The notes below the pieces were generated by a model. It saw only the letters and a program-made list of their open reading frames with translations, ran no database searches and was not told the DNA's origin. 64,000 nucleotides of DNA from Cymbidium sinense (taxonomy: Eukaryota > Streptophyta > Magnoliopsida > Asparagales > Orchidaceae): assembly GCA_021442155.1 (NCBI GenBank), contig CM038221.1:24179906-24243905 (forward strand), in the 5' to 3' direction. This document shows positions 47,437 through 60,310 of the stretch, in pieces. Both the position numbers and the translations under genes were made by a program. The stretch's first letter is position 1. Every line of letters begins with the position of its first letter.

Positions 47437-50026
47437 ACACTAGAAATAATATAATTGTGGTCAGAGATAAGAGTTTAAAGCATAATATTATGAAAATTAA
47501 TAAGATTGGAGATGGAATTATAGCTTTAAAGATTATTGTTGATGTTAAGATTATTAATGTTATAATTGTTTATGCCCTTCATATAAATTTGGATATATGC
47601 TCAAAATAAATAAATAAAAAAATAAAAAATTGGAATGACCTACAAAGATTAATAAAAAGGATACCTCTTGAAGAAAGAACATTTATTAAAGAAGATTTAA
47701 ATTGTCATATTAATAAAATAATAGAAAATTTTAAAAGCATTCATGTTGATTATAATTTGAAGCAACTAATAAAGAAAATAGGATCATATTGGATTTTGTT
47801 TTAATTTATGATTTGATAATCGCTAATACTTTATTCAAGAAAAGAGATGAGCATATAATCAATTATACAAATGAATATTATAAAACACATATTGATTATT
47901 TTTTAATAAGAAAAATATATCATTTAAATTGTAAAGATTGCAAGTTCACTCTCAATGAAAATTTAAATACCCAATATCAACTTTTGGATTTTAAAATGAA
48001 GGATCGAAAAATTAAAAATAAATCAAAAAATTATCTTAAGATTACATGAGGATACTTAAAGAACATCAATAAAAATATTTTTAAGAATAAACTACAAGAT
48101 CTTAGAATTTGAGATATTCATGAGAAAGTTAATGTTATGTAAAAAAATATAGCAAATGAGATTAATTAAATTGCAAAAAAAATATACTTGGAGAATAAAA
48201 AAAAAGCACATATTAGTAAAAACATTTAGTGGTGGAATAAAGATCTGCAAGACACAATAAAAAATAGAAAGTTTGTAATAAAAATTAATTTAGATATAAA
48301 AGCTTAGAAAATTAGAAATGATATAGAGTAGCTCATAGAGAATCTAAGAAAGTAATATGTGATATAGAGAATTCAATATTTAATTATTTATATATTAGTT
48401 TATATATTAAAGGAAACGAAAGATATATGTATAAGTTGGCCAGGCAAAGAGATAGGAGAAGCAAAAATTTAGTTCAAGTGAAATGCATCAAGGATGAAAA
48501 TCAAAAAGTGCTCTTCTTAGAAGAGTATATTAAACATAAGTAGATGAGATATTTTGTTCTAATGAAGATTGTGAGAATAGGATTGACTTTAGTGCCCTTA
48601 ATATCTCAAATAAAAAAAATATTCTTATTTTTATCATCGCATTAGTAAAATTAAAGTTGGAGAAGCTTCATAGAAAATTAAGTGTGGAAATGCAGTAAGT
48701 TCTAATGATATTCCAATAGAAGTGTGAAAATACTTAAAAGATCAGAGAATTTCTTGGCTTATTAATCTTTCTAATACTATTTTTAAGAATTAAAAGATGT
48801 CATATGAGTGATGAAAGAGTCTGTTGATTCCTATTTTTAAGAATAAAAGTGATGCACAAGAGTCTGCAAATTATAGAGAAATTAAGTTAATGTGTTATAC
48901 ATTAAAACTATAAGAGAGTGATTAGGAAAGGTTATAAAGTGATACAAAAGTATCTCAAAATCAATTTGGTTTCATGTCGGGTAGGTCTATTATGGATGTT
49001 ATACACTTGTTAAACGGAGAAGTATAGAAAGAATAAGAAGGATATATATATAATATTTATTGTTCTAGAGAAAGCATATGATAAAGTTCTAAGAGAAGTA
49101 CTTTAGAGAGTTCTAGAAAAAAAAGAAGTTAATCTTGCTTATATTCAAGTCATTAAGAATATGTATACTGGAGCTATTACTTATGTTAAAACACAAAGAG
49201 ATTTGACCAAGTATTTTCTTATTTTAGTTGGATTACATCAATGATTATTGCTTTAATTAAGGATGTTCGTACTAAATATTTATAAGAGGATGTACTTTAG
49301 TGCATGTTTTTTGCTATATTCTTATTGTTGATATAACTAGAGAGGGACTTTAGGAGAAACTTGAATTATAGAAATCAACCTTATAATGCAATGACTTTCA
49401 TTTTAGTAGAAATATAATCGAACACATGGGGTGAAATTTTAATTGTAAAAGATCTAGTGGTGGTGTGGTGGCATTAAGTGATCAAGTCATTAAAAAGAGT
49501 GAGCATTTCAGATATCTCGGGTTTATTGTTCAAAATGATGGTGAAATAAATGGGGATGTTATTAGTAGAATTCAAGTTGGATGGTTGAAGTGGAGGAATG
49601 CTTCTAGCATGTTGTGTGATAGGCTAGTACCACTTAGACTTAAGGAAAAATTTTATATGATAGTGGCAAGACCTACAATGATTTATGGTGGAGAATGTTG
49701 GCCAGTGAAAGAGAAACATAAAATTTATGTGTTGTAGAATGAGGATGCTCAGGTGAATGAGTGGCTTTACATTTAAGAGATAAAATGCGAAACAAATTTA
49801 TACATGAAAAGGTTGGCTCTAGTGGTAGTTAAGATTAGAGAGAGTCGCCTTAGAAGATTTGAGAATATATATAATAATTAGCCAATGCAAAAGATAAACC
49901 TAAAAGACTTTAGTAGAATATTAGAATCAAATAAGAATTTGACATTTAATGGGACACAATCGAGAAGAAAGATTCATGTAGCCAACGCTCACATAATGGG
50001 ATAAAGGCTTGTTATTGTTATTGTTG

Positions 50027-50893
50027 TAGATAAGCAACACCAACAATCAATATTTAAGTCAGTTTCTTTTTATATAGGTTAAAAAAAGTGTTACAAAAGA
50101 ATTGAATTTGAAGTGACTTAATCTACACTTTCGTAAATGAAAAAAATTTATAAAACTAATTAAAAAGTTTAGACAATAAAAGCTTAGAATTAGAATAACA
50201 AGCAATATATAATAAATATGTAATTTTAATGGGCATGATATTATCAATTATTTGTCAATATTATTTGAAGATAGAGAGATACTTAAATGTGATAGATTTA
50301 AGTGTCTAAGATCAATTATATGGAATATAAGGATAAAGATAAGCATGTAATTTACAATGTTAAAAGCATGATGGTCAAAATGGAGAGATTGTCTCAGAAG
50401 TGATTATGATAAGAATATATCATAAGGATGTCAAAGATAAATTTTATAAAATAGTAATTATGTCATCTATATTGTATGAATTTTAAGTATTGGTAAAATT
50501 ATTATTGATAGCTAAGTTGAATATGACAGACTTGAGGGTATTAAGATGAATGTGTGACAAAATTTAAGATAAATTAAAAAAAAATGATTATTTTAAAGGA
50601 GCATTTGAAGTGACATCAATAAAAAATAAGAAAATTAAAATATGCTAAAATTGTTTGAACATGTACAAAGAAGAGTACAAATGCACCCATTAGAAAGGCT
50701 AGATATAGTTAGATCCAAGGGATTACAAAGTAGAAGGCATATGGCTAAGTTAACATAGATAAAAGCGTTTCAAAATGATTTTTGAAGAATAAAACAAATG
50801 TTTTATACATCACTCAATGGAAATGAATAGAAATGAAAATTAATAAAGTTAACACAAAATAACTCAAATAAGACTAATAATGATGATGATAAA
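50027..50893 (+). mobile_element. RTE LINE of a second family, right part
   Basis: Continuation of the element at 44450. It covers the RT thumb and tail (FKCLRSIIW-like, then WWSKWRDCLRSDYD-like, then LNMTDLRVLRWMCD) and a 3' terminus ending in (TGA)n at 50880-50890. The terminus differs from the (TTG)n tail of family 1, which separates the two families. Confidence 0.78.
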
Positions 50894-53800
50894 AAAAAAA
50901 CACCATCTTTGCATCTATTTGCACCCCAACATCGAACATTGCCCAAAGTAGCCTCCATTTAACCAACAACTTCACCCCTCCCCTCATCCAAGACTATATA
51001 TATATATAATTCCTTATAAAAAATTCAATAAAGAGATCCATATCACCACTCATTCATTCATTGACATTTGTATTTATAAGCCTATATCATTAATGGAGAC
51101 TTACATGAGAGCATAAATCTCTTTGTTTGAGTGAATGGAGATAAGGTAATTAATATAGGAAATTTTATAAGTACATCCTTAAAGGAGTTGCATTCATCCA
51201 TCTATCACGTGCAAAACATTTTCCCAAGAACCCAAAAGCACTCATGAATATCCATATGTGGTCACACAAGTGGTCCACCATTCAACATAAAGAAAGGGAA
51301 CAAATATAAATAATCAATAGAGACCAATATGTAATGTGAAGGCAAAAAGAAGGGACTAGATTGTCAGGTTTTGAGAGAATAAGAGCCTATTTATGGGAAA
51401 AAATAGGGGGCCCAAGTGCAAGTTTTCCATTAAGAAATACTTAGTTTATCAGCATAGAATGTTACAACCAAATAGGTAACCTCTACTATATCATAAAGGA
51501 CAATCAGTTCAAAAAATTTAAAATAAAACACTTTGGGTAAAAATTGAATTTCATGCATGATAAAAACACAAAATAATTAATCAAATAGGATTTCATTTCA
51601 CTAACTAGACTAAATTACAATTTTGCAAACAAGAAACATCAATTGAAAATTGAAAAAAAGTAAACCACACAAATCAATCAAAATATAATATTTCCCTTTA
51701 TAAAATGAGATTAATGAAGACGGGTTAAGCAAATCATCACTAGAAGCCATTGGCAAATGCAAAGACCTAATTTTCAGGAATTCCACTATTCATTTACTGA
51801 CATATTACAAATACTACCAACCAAAAAACTCATCAAATCGATTAGAAAAATCCTTCGCAATTTGGCTGAGTATAGCTCATTCAAAAGGTTAATTACATCT
51901 AGTTTTGACAACTTTTGAGCTAGTTTTGAATTGGTTAACTTTGGCATCCTGCATGGAAACAGTAAAGCCACAAGTACACCTTGGAGACGTCTTACAAAGG
52001 ATTAGAAACATTTTATTCAAAGGAAAAGGGAAAGCCTTTACGAGAACATTTCTTTATTTTCACCCCATGGAGTAGGTGGCGATGTATGATTGGGTCTAGA
52101 AGTGTAGTTAGATTTGCAACATAGAATTTGGGATTATGAATGAGGTCACTACGAAGAAACTCATGAAATGTACCTCAATGCAGCTGAAACTAATTGTCTT
52201 GACATGCATGGTGCTTGCAACTATGTAGAATACAAGTAGAATCTCTAAGCTCAATGCTACATCAAATCACATGCCTCGAGAATGATCGGAGATGAACAAG
52301 AAATGAGAACAACAAACTCTTTCTTTTGCAGCATTCACAGCACTTTGAAAGAGGAAGGTTGTTCAAAAGTAAAAATTCCCATGTACCCTAAACTTGGGAA
52401 AGTGAGTTGTTTATATGTATGATGTCCTCCTTGCTAAACCTTATTACTCCACAAGAAACACATACCCTACTTTGTTATCCTTTGATGTTTATATGACACT
52501 TCTTATATCATGATTTGATGTAAAGATGTCAATATGTCAATTCTTATTTCATATTTTGATGTTAATATAATACTTCTTTCTTCGCGCAATTTATTGATTC
52601 TATGACTTATACCTCATCTCATGGATGAAAAACACCTTAAAATTCAATTGCACAATTTTAAACCTTGTTCTAGTACTACCATTGACACACTTTTTATTTG
52701 TGTTTTGTTTCTTTTAAACGCTAATTTGTCTCCAAAACCATTCGACTATCAATGCATGAATCGCTCATGTAAAAAATATTGCATGGTTATATAATAAATT
52801 TCATTTGGTTGCCGATGGTTCTCATTCTGAAAACTACTTTTAGGTTGTGCAAAACAAAATTCCAGTTAGTTGAACAATCATGGGTGTCAATGTCAAGAGA
52901 TAGTCAACATAACCTTAAAACCAATATCTTCTATTCACACATGAGCAATGTGTGAACTAGAATTCTAGCCTGCTAATCAATCATGAATGGTAGCAAGGCA
53001 ATGCCGACATGGCGCAAATAAGAAACATCTCTTATTCACATCTAAGGTTGTATAAAATACTGACTCAAGAAAGTCACATTAATGTTCCATGATATCAAGT
53101 ATCTCTTATTTAATGCTTGTAGAATCAAAAAAATTGGTAATCAGCTCTTTTGAGAAAATTTTTAAGTCGGAGCCAATTTTTTTTAAAAATAAATTAGATT
53201 TTACATAAGATGCTACACAAAGATTTTTGCCTTTATTTTGCAAAGACATTCAAATATAGTTCTAGGTTATTCCTTATAATCACGAAAGAAAACTTTGATT
53301 AAGGCTAATCATTAAAGACTATTTGCTTAATGCATAGTAGCAACAATTTAATAAAGTTCATCATTGTTAGCTCAAAATAGATAGAAGGAGGAATCATCAC
53401 AAACCTAGTTAAGATTCTATGGTTCTGACATGTTGGATTACCGTGAACTCTAACCTACTTATTCAGAGAAAATAATTGACCCAACATAAGTGATAGATCC
53501 TTATCAACAATTATAAGTTACACATTTAAGAGAACCATATAAACCCAAGATAGAAGTTTGTCAAAAAGGACACTTCTAAGCTAATCTCAAATAATAGTAG
53601 GCTTTATAACCATTCAAGTACGCCCTATCATTCACAACTTAAAAAAAAGACAAGTCATTGAAGAACATCTAGACTTTGGTCATAATTATAATTTAATGAT
53701 ACAATTTTGTAGCAGGGCACCCAACTAGAAGTCCTGAATCGTAAAGGCTTCAAAACAAAATCATATGATGATAAGACATGTGACACATCATTACTGGTGT

Positions 53801-54030
53801 GAGACATTTTGAAATTGATCATAAAGGTGTATTCAATATGATATTGGCTTTTTGCAAGCTTAGACTAATCTTAAATATGTCACTCTTATCAAAATATTGT
53901 GGAGGTGGATAAATTTTTGTTGTAAGTTTAAGACAGTTAATTTTGATTAATTGTCTTTACTATGTGATTTTCTTTTGAATTTTCAGTGTTCTTTTGAGAG
54001 TTCAAATCCAGAGAGTCATGCTTCAAGTCT
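50894..54030. other. Intergenic stretch without recognised genes
   Basis: AT-rich, with short frames on both strands but no protein family that I recognise and no clear element termini. 52000-52350 is slightly less AT-rich and has no supported exon. Confidence 0.45.
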
Positions 54031-54480
54031 GGGGGAACATTTTGATAACAGAATTTTCTCTAATTGAAATTCGCTTTTAACATAATTATTATCAGGTCAG
54101 GAACATTTGCATTACTTGTATTTGAAATTTGAGAGAGAAGCCCTTCAATTATGGTGTACAATGAATAGACCCAACATTTGTGCTTTACATTTTTAAAAAT
54201 TAAATTTTGTGTTTGTACCTAATAAATATGATATTTTATATTTTTGCAAATAAATTCTCTTTGTTACGGGCAATGAAAATTATATGCAAATGAAAGATAA
54301 AAATATCCTTCAAAAAATCAATGATCGATTATTGTCAACTTGTTTGAATGAGTAGAATATAAAAATATACTTCAATGTAAGTCCAATCATTGGTTGTGTA
54401 GGTTTTGTTGCGTGATTGTTTATTGAATTATTTGAGCTAAACTTAATTTATAAGTGTACCTAATAATTCAATTTTATGGG

Positions 54481-55480
54481 GTCTGTGTTGTAGACATATA
54501 TAAGGCTTACATTCGTTAGAATGCAATATTTTAGAGAAATTTGCATTGCTAATGAGTGAATGGGCTTACATCAATTGGAAAGCTAGTTTGGGTTGTTTCA
54601 TATGTGGAGTTCACATTGCAAACGAGTAACTGAACTTTCGTCCATTGGACTGCCAAATAGGATTGGTGTTCAGATAACGAAATTATAGATTGGATTTAAA
54701 TCTATTAGAGTGTCATATTTTAGGGAAGTTCACATGACAAACGAGTGATTGGACTTACATCCCTTAAGAATGCAAAGTAAGCATAGATTCGTATTGCGAA
54801 CAAGTGATAGACTGAGCTTACATCCATTGGAACTCCAGGTAGGATGATGTTCGCATGACGAACTTATAGATTGGACTTACATCTCTTTGGAATACTGGTA
54901 TGATTTAGGTTGTACTTGCAATTTGAACTTATATCTATTAAAAAACTATTAGATTGAATTTACATCCCTTTGGAATGCCAGATTTAGGTTTAGAGTTCGC
55001 ATAGTGAACATATAAATTGGAATTACATCCCTTTAAAATGTCATTAACATTTAGAATTCGCATAGCGAACATATAGATTGGACTTACATCTCTTTGGAAT
55101 GTCATGCTTGGGTTAATAAAAGTATGCATTGCAAATAAATATAGGACTTATATACATTGGAACGCCATGATTGATTGAGATTCACATTACAAACCAGTGA
55201 TTGGACTTACATCCCTTGGAATGCAAGTAGCGTTTAGAGTTCGCATAGCAAATATATAAATTGGACTTACATGCTTTTAGAATGCCGAGCTTGAGTTGAT
55301 TAGAGTCTGCATTGCAGACAAATATAAGATTTACATCCATTGGAAGCCATGATTAATTGAGGTTCGCATTGCGAACCAGTGATTGGACTTACATCCCTTG
55401 GAATGCCAGTTTTAGGTTTCGTGTTTGTATTGCAAACACAGATTGGGCTTACATCTATTAGAAATGTATTAGATTAGTGG
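54481..55480. repeat. Hairpin tandem array H1b (about 16 units of about 60 bp)
   Basis: Same unit as H1a, in better condition. Perfect inverted repeats occur: GTCTGCATTGCAGAC (55305-55319), GGTTCGCATTGCGAACC (55361-55377), GTGTTTGTATTGCAAACAC (55421-55439). Each is followed by GGACTTACATCCCTTGGAATGCC or a variant. Arms differ between units yet stay complementary. Confidence 0.9.
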
Positions 55481-55499
55481 AGTTTGATTTCTATGTCTA

Positions 55500-56045
55500 A
55501 GAGGCAGCACCTCAGCACCGTAAAAGTAGCGCCACAACGCTTAAGGGGGAGCGCCACGATGCTAGACAATCATTGTCTCGGCACTAGGAGATTATATAGA
55601 TCTAGCGCCTGGCTGAATATGTAGCATCGCACCACTTAGGCACAATCTCAAAAATTTTGGACAATGCCACATTTGAAATAAAAATAAAATAAAATAGGTG
55701 GACTAGTTGACCAGCGACTAAGCGTTGCCAAGTAACATCACGACACCAGTTAAAAAGCCGTTCAAAAAGCCTGAAAGGTAGGTAGATGCATTTAACAAGA
55801 AAGGAAAAAACTTGTTAACCAGCTCCACGACGCTGTGTCAGAGCGCCGGAGTGCTCCATAAATGTCTAACACACTTTACATACTATGTCGATTACGTAAT
55901 TAATTATAATAAATGTTATAAATGATCTTTTTAACGGGAATAGTAACCTCCTTGACCGACTAACCAGCGCCTAAGCGCTGCATGGTGAGCGTTGCGGTAC
56001 TGTACTCCACTTTTTAAAAGTGAGAGGCCAATGCCGTGGTGTTGG
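55500..56045. repeat. Dispersed GC-rich palindromic words (left group)
   Basis: Many variants of a GCGCC...GGCGC-like word: AGCGCCACAACGCT (55528-55541), AGCGCCACGATGCT, and CAGCGCCTAAGCGCTG (55965-55980, a perfect 6-bp stem). A second group is at 58316-58640. Their C/G content contrasts with the AT-rich surroundings. Confidence 0.65.
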
Positions 56046-56159
56046 ATCCAGTTTATAACATAACCCTTAGGCTGCTGATTTTTTATTCTAAAGCTTTGTT
56101 CTTCATGAATTCTTACAACTCTTCCTTCTTAACGTTCACTTACATCTAAGAGAGCAAAT

Positions 56160-56830
56160 ATGCTGGTCAAATATGTCAACAAGGGAAAGAGGAAGGTGAT
56201 CTCGAGCAACACTAATCGATTTGTTAGCATAGATGCGGAGAAAAGGTACTAGCACATTCTTATTCACAAGCATCTAATTCCGGAAAGGGGATTCCACAAT
56301 CCAGGTTAGAGCGTGAAAAGAATCATTAATGAGTAAAGCTGAGAGCATTTTTCCTATGACAGCAAAGCTTATATCATCCCTATGATGTGAGAGTTCTTCA
56401 CCAACGCAAAAAAGCACCAATATAATAAAATATTTGAAAGGGAAAAATAGGTATGTTTTGATAGTACTATCATTAACGCATATTATAATTTGCAAAATTT
56501 TGTATACGATTAATATCTTTCCTATTACAATAATCATCCTAATTTTAATGAAATTCTTAATTTTATTAGTATTAGAAATGCAAATGTTCAATGGAAACGA
56601 CAAGAGGAAAAGGTTATCAATTTTTCTGACGCTGGCTTAACTGTCGATAACCTTGACACTATTTTATTTTTGCCAAATTAATGTTCACTAATAATATTAA
56701 TAAGGTAATTAAGACTATAACCATTTTAAATAATGCAATTCAAAAAGATTTTATTATAGATATAAAAGCGATTATTTATAAACCAAATCAGTCGATATAT
56801 ATATCAAATAAGCACCAGGGCACTGGGTAA
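56160..56830 (+). pseudogene. Plant-transposon-domain protein relic
   Basis: It begins MLVKYVNKGKRKVISSNTN, then RFVSIDAEKRY and HLIPERGF. The last motif is typical of the 'putative plant transposon protein' domain carried by Athila/Cyclops-like elements. Stops and frameshifts follow. Identity rests on these short motifs. Confidence 0.5.
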
Positions 56831-57239
56831 TAAGAAAACAGAGGAGTAAATGCTTGGGTCCTTAAAAAAAACTATCTGATAATGTCGACTCTATATTATA
56901 TGAGAATTCACCTCCAGCTGACAGAACAGCTAAGAAGAAGAAGTCAACTATAGCAGATAAGAGAAATGATATTTTAAAGGATCCAGTTAAGTAGCGGCCA
57001 AAGGGCGTTTCAAATGCAAGGCTTAAGGGATATTGGGAGAGAACAAAAAAAGCCAAGAGTAATTTTTATTTTTTTTGCCTCTGAAGTTATAGTATTTATA
57101 TATTTTTTTTAAACTTTGAACCATCCTTCTTTTATTATTACAGAATCCAAAGAACAATAACAGCATAGGAAAGTACTCTTTGCTTCATCTGATGGGCTTG
57201 GGACTTCTCTTGAGGTAGTTTTCCTTTATTTAGGTAATC

Positions 57240-57645
57240 CATGAATGGTTTCCTCCAATCTAACTCTTCAGCCTTTTTGGTAATGGCAACCTACCCTTCA
57301 AGAGAGTACTTTTGAGTTCAACATCAATAAGAGATAAAACTTGTCTATTTTGGACCTTTATTGATATGAACTCATTCTCCGGATATGCCAATTCCTTGAT
57401 AAGCTTAGCTAAAATATATGCTACAACATTCTCTTCTCAAGGAATCTTATAAATGGTAACTTCTAGGATTTGGCCCAACAAGTCTATGGTGTACCTATGG
57501 CAGTGATGGAGCTTGGGCTTTATAACTTTAGAGGACCCAGTGATTTGGTTGAGAACTAGCTGAGAATCCCCAAAGATTTATGAGCATCCCTTTCTTATTT
57601 ATGCTTCATGTATTTCGACTTGTGCGTCAGAGGAGTCGGACGAAA
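57240..57645 (-). pseudogene. Tat-type second RNase H fragment
   Basis: The minus-strand translation reads FGDSQLVLNQITGSSKVIK, HRYTIDLLGQILEVTIYKIP, then EENVVAYILAKLIKELA. This is the C-terminal half of the archaeal-type RNase H found in Tat elements (GDSQLVxNQ..., NxxADALAKLA). One stop interrupts it. It lies opposite to the surrounding element. Confidence 0.75.
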
Positions 57646-58315
57646 AAATTTTTATACAAAGGGCTCCCGTGACTAAAAGAATAATTGAAAGATTTGGATA
57701 AAAAAAAAGCAAGAGAAGCTCACATGCTCCTTATTATAGATTTAAATCCTCCAAAACTTTAAATGAGTAACTCCAATAAATTGGAGGAGAAGTTTCTAAA
57801 TTAAGAAAAAGGATAAAAGCAGCTGGCGGCAACAGGAATTGAAAAGAAAATTCGATCATCATATGGGTCAGCAGCAACAGCAATTTTTTTATTTGGCTAA
57901 ATTCAACTCACAATGATTCAAATGTTTGAAAATTACAACTTTAATGCCGGCTCGAGTCAAATTCTTTTTATGTATCGCCACATTATCAACCCTATATTAG
58001 CACCCCAACGAAACAAGAAGAAGAGGAGGAGGATGACTACTAGGATAGTTTCCTTTTTTTATATTTTATATTTTTTTCTTATAAATTTTTTGTATTTATA
58101 TTTTCTTCTTGTATATCTTTTGTGTAATTTTATTTATGTATTTTTCAATAAATTTTTTTACTTAATATTAATCGTTTGTCATTTCACATGTTGATGACCC
58201 CAAACTTTAATTATTAGATCCCTTGAAATTGACATATTTGCAATTTAGACCTTACCATAAGTTAAAAATTTAATTGAAAAATAAAATTTAACTTAAGATT
58301 AGAAAAGTTGAGAAG

Positions 58316-58640
58316 TCAACGCCTCAACACTGAAAAGCTAGCGCATTGGCATTAGATGGTTGAACTTGGGCTTAAAAACCAAAGGAGATATCACTTAGGC
58401 ACCAGAAAAGTACTGTTATGATGTTGATCATAGCCCCTCGACGCTTCAGGATAGCGTTGCGGCGTTGTAAGTGGGCGTTTTGCCCTTATTACCCGAGAAG
58501 GCAATGCTGCGGCACTAGAAGGCAGCACTTCGACGCTACAAATGAAGAATTCATAGTCAAAGAATTGAGGGCTCAGTGCTCAAGCCCACATAGAAAGACT
58601 TACTTGCCTAAACGTTAGATTGCAATGATGCGACGCCCCA
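58316..58640. repeat. Dispersed GC-rich palindromic words (right group)
   Basis: Words such as AGCGTTGCGGCGTTG, GGCACTAGAAGGCAGCACTTC and TGATGCGACGCCCCAA recur at 40-60 bp intervals, resembling those at 55500-56045. Confidence 0.55.
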
Positions 58641-58925
58641 AGTTGGGATGCTTCATTTTTTGGGCTTTTTAGACCTTTTTTTGTTTTATAAAAATCTTTT
58701 ATATTTGAAAGGATTTTTACGAAATTTCGACAACATAACGACTTAGCCGCATTGTATTCGCAAGTTTTTTAATATCTTCTCCCTTGTTCTGAATCCAAGA
58801 TTGATGGAGGGAGGGTTTTCATCAAACACTAGAATCAAGTTCAACAGTGGAGACCTTCAAATTTCATCAAACACTAAAATTAATTAGGGAGGGTTTTCAT
58901 CAAACACTAAAATTATTGAACCAGG

Positions 58926-60310
58926 TCCTATTGATTAGTGGAAATGCTTAAGAGGTCAAAAAAATTGTTTACTTACTAATCTTTTTAATATTATTTTAAA
59001 AACTAAAAAGATGTTAGAAGAGTGAAGAAAGAGTTTGTTGGTTCTTGTTTTTAAGAATAAAGGTGATGCAGAAAGTGTGCAAATTACAGAGAAATTAAGT
59101 TAATGTGACATGCATTAAAATTATAGGAGAGTATAGGTTACAACATATATAAAAAATTTTTAAAACCAGTTTGGTTTCATGCCGAGTAGGTCTACAATTG
59201 ATGTTATACATTTGTTGAGAGATTTGTTCGAAAAATATAGAGATAGTAAGGAGGATCTACATGTGATATTTGTTGATCTAGAGAAAGCATATGATAAAGT
59301 TCCAAGAAAGGACTTTGGAGAGCTCTTGAAAAGAACGGAATGAATCTTGCTTATATTCAAGTCATTAAGGATAGAAATATTGGAGCTATTACTTGTGTTC
59401 AAACGCAAGATGATCTGACTAAGTATTTTTCTATTTCAGTTGGATTACATCAAAGATCAATTTTAATCCCATATATTTCTACTTTAATTATGAATGTTCT
59501 TACTAGATATTTACAAGAGGATGTACCTTGGTGTATGCTTTTGTGTTGATGATATTCTTCTTGTTGATAAGACTAGAGAGGGAAACTTGATTTATGGAGA
59601 TCAACCATAGAGTCTAAAGGCTTTCATTTGAGTAAACCGAATACATGGAATGTAACTTTAGTTGTAGAAGATTTAGTGGAGGAGTTGTAACATTGAGTGA
59701 TCAAGTCATTAAAAAGGGTGAATATTTTAGATATCTCGGTTTTATTGTTCAAAGCCATAGTCAAATAGATGGGGATGTTACTAGTGCAATTCAAATTGGA
59801 TGGTTGAAGTGGAGGAATACATCGACCTATTATGTGATAGAAAAGTAATGCATAGACTTAAAGAAAAATTTTATAAGATGGTGGTGAGACCTATAATGCT
59901 TTATGGCACATAATGTTAGCCAGTAAAAGAGAAGCATAAAATTAAGTGTTACAGAGATGAGGATCCTCAGGTGGATGAGTGGATTTACACTTAGAGACAA
60001 AATGTGAAATGATAATATATGTGAAAAGGTTGGAGTAGCTCTAGTGACGAATAAGATTAGAGAGAGTCGCTTTAGATAATTTGGTCATGTAAAAAATCAG
60101 TTGTCCGATGATCTAGTTAGGAAATAGATGTATTATAAGAAATAGTTGTATTAGATGTTAAGAAAGGGATAGGAAGAGCTAAAATGACTTGGTTAGTAGG
60201 TATAAAAAATGACCTTATTTTATTAAACGAATTTGACACTTAATAGAATAATGGAGAAGAGTAATTCATATAACCGACCCACATAGTGGGATAAAGGTGT
60301 ATTGTGTTAA
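58926..60310 (+). mobile_element. RTE LINE, 5'-truncated copy E
   Basis: Starts around the VWKCL segment of RT and continues through [51 protein letters not shown] and WLKWRNTS to the 3' end (ACCCACATAGTGGGATAAAGG). The TTG tail is degenerate and no target duplication was found. Frameshifts are numerous. Confidence 0.85.

Larger units (their letters stand above)
45587..50026 (+). mobile_element. Full-length RTE LINE, copy D, nested in the second RTE family
   Basis: Exact boundaries come from the 13-bp target duplication TAGATAAGCAACA (45574-45586, 50027-50039). The 5' end begins TTGGGAACACTGTCG and folds into an 8-bp stem (TTGGGAAC/GTTCCCAA). In order: 5' leader (45587-45845); endonuclease start (KLRIGTCDIDTLTDKLMEL); an inner insertion from about 46000 to 47436; the rest of the endonuclease (47437-48000: IGDGIIALKIIVDVK; FKKRDEHIINY; THIDYFLIRK); linker; RT (about 48650-49740: LSNTIFKN, YLGFIVQNDGEINGD, GECWPVKEK); 3' end with (TTG/TTA)n. 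Stops and frameshifts throughout. Confidence 0.9.
54005..58900. mobile_element. Composite LTR-element derivative (Athila-like by context)
   Basis: It opens with AGTCTGGGGGAACATTTTGAT, like the polypurine tract and LTR start of Athila-type elements. Hairpin array H1b and GC-rich palindromic words follow, then a degenerate plant-transposon-type domain at 56160-56800, a minus-strand Tat RNase H piece, more GC-rich palindromes and the module shared with 12.2 kb. Several elements are probably superimposed. Boundaries are uncertain. Confidence 0.45.
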
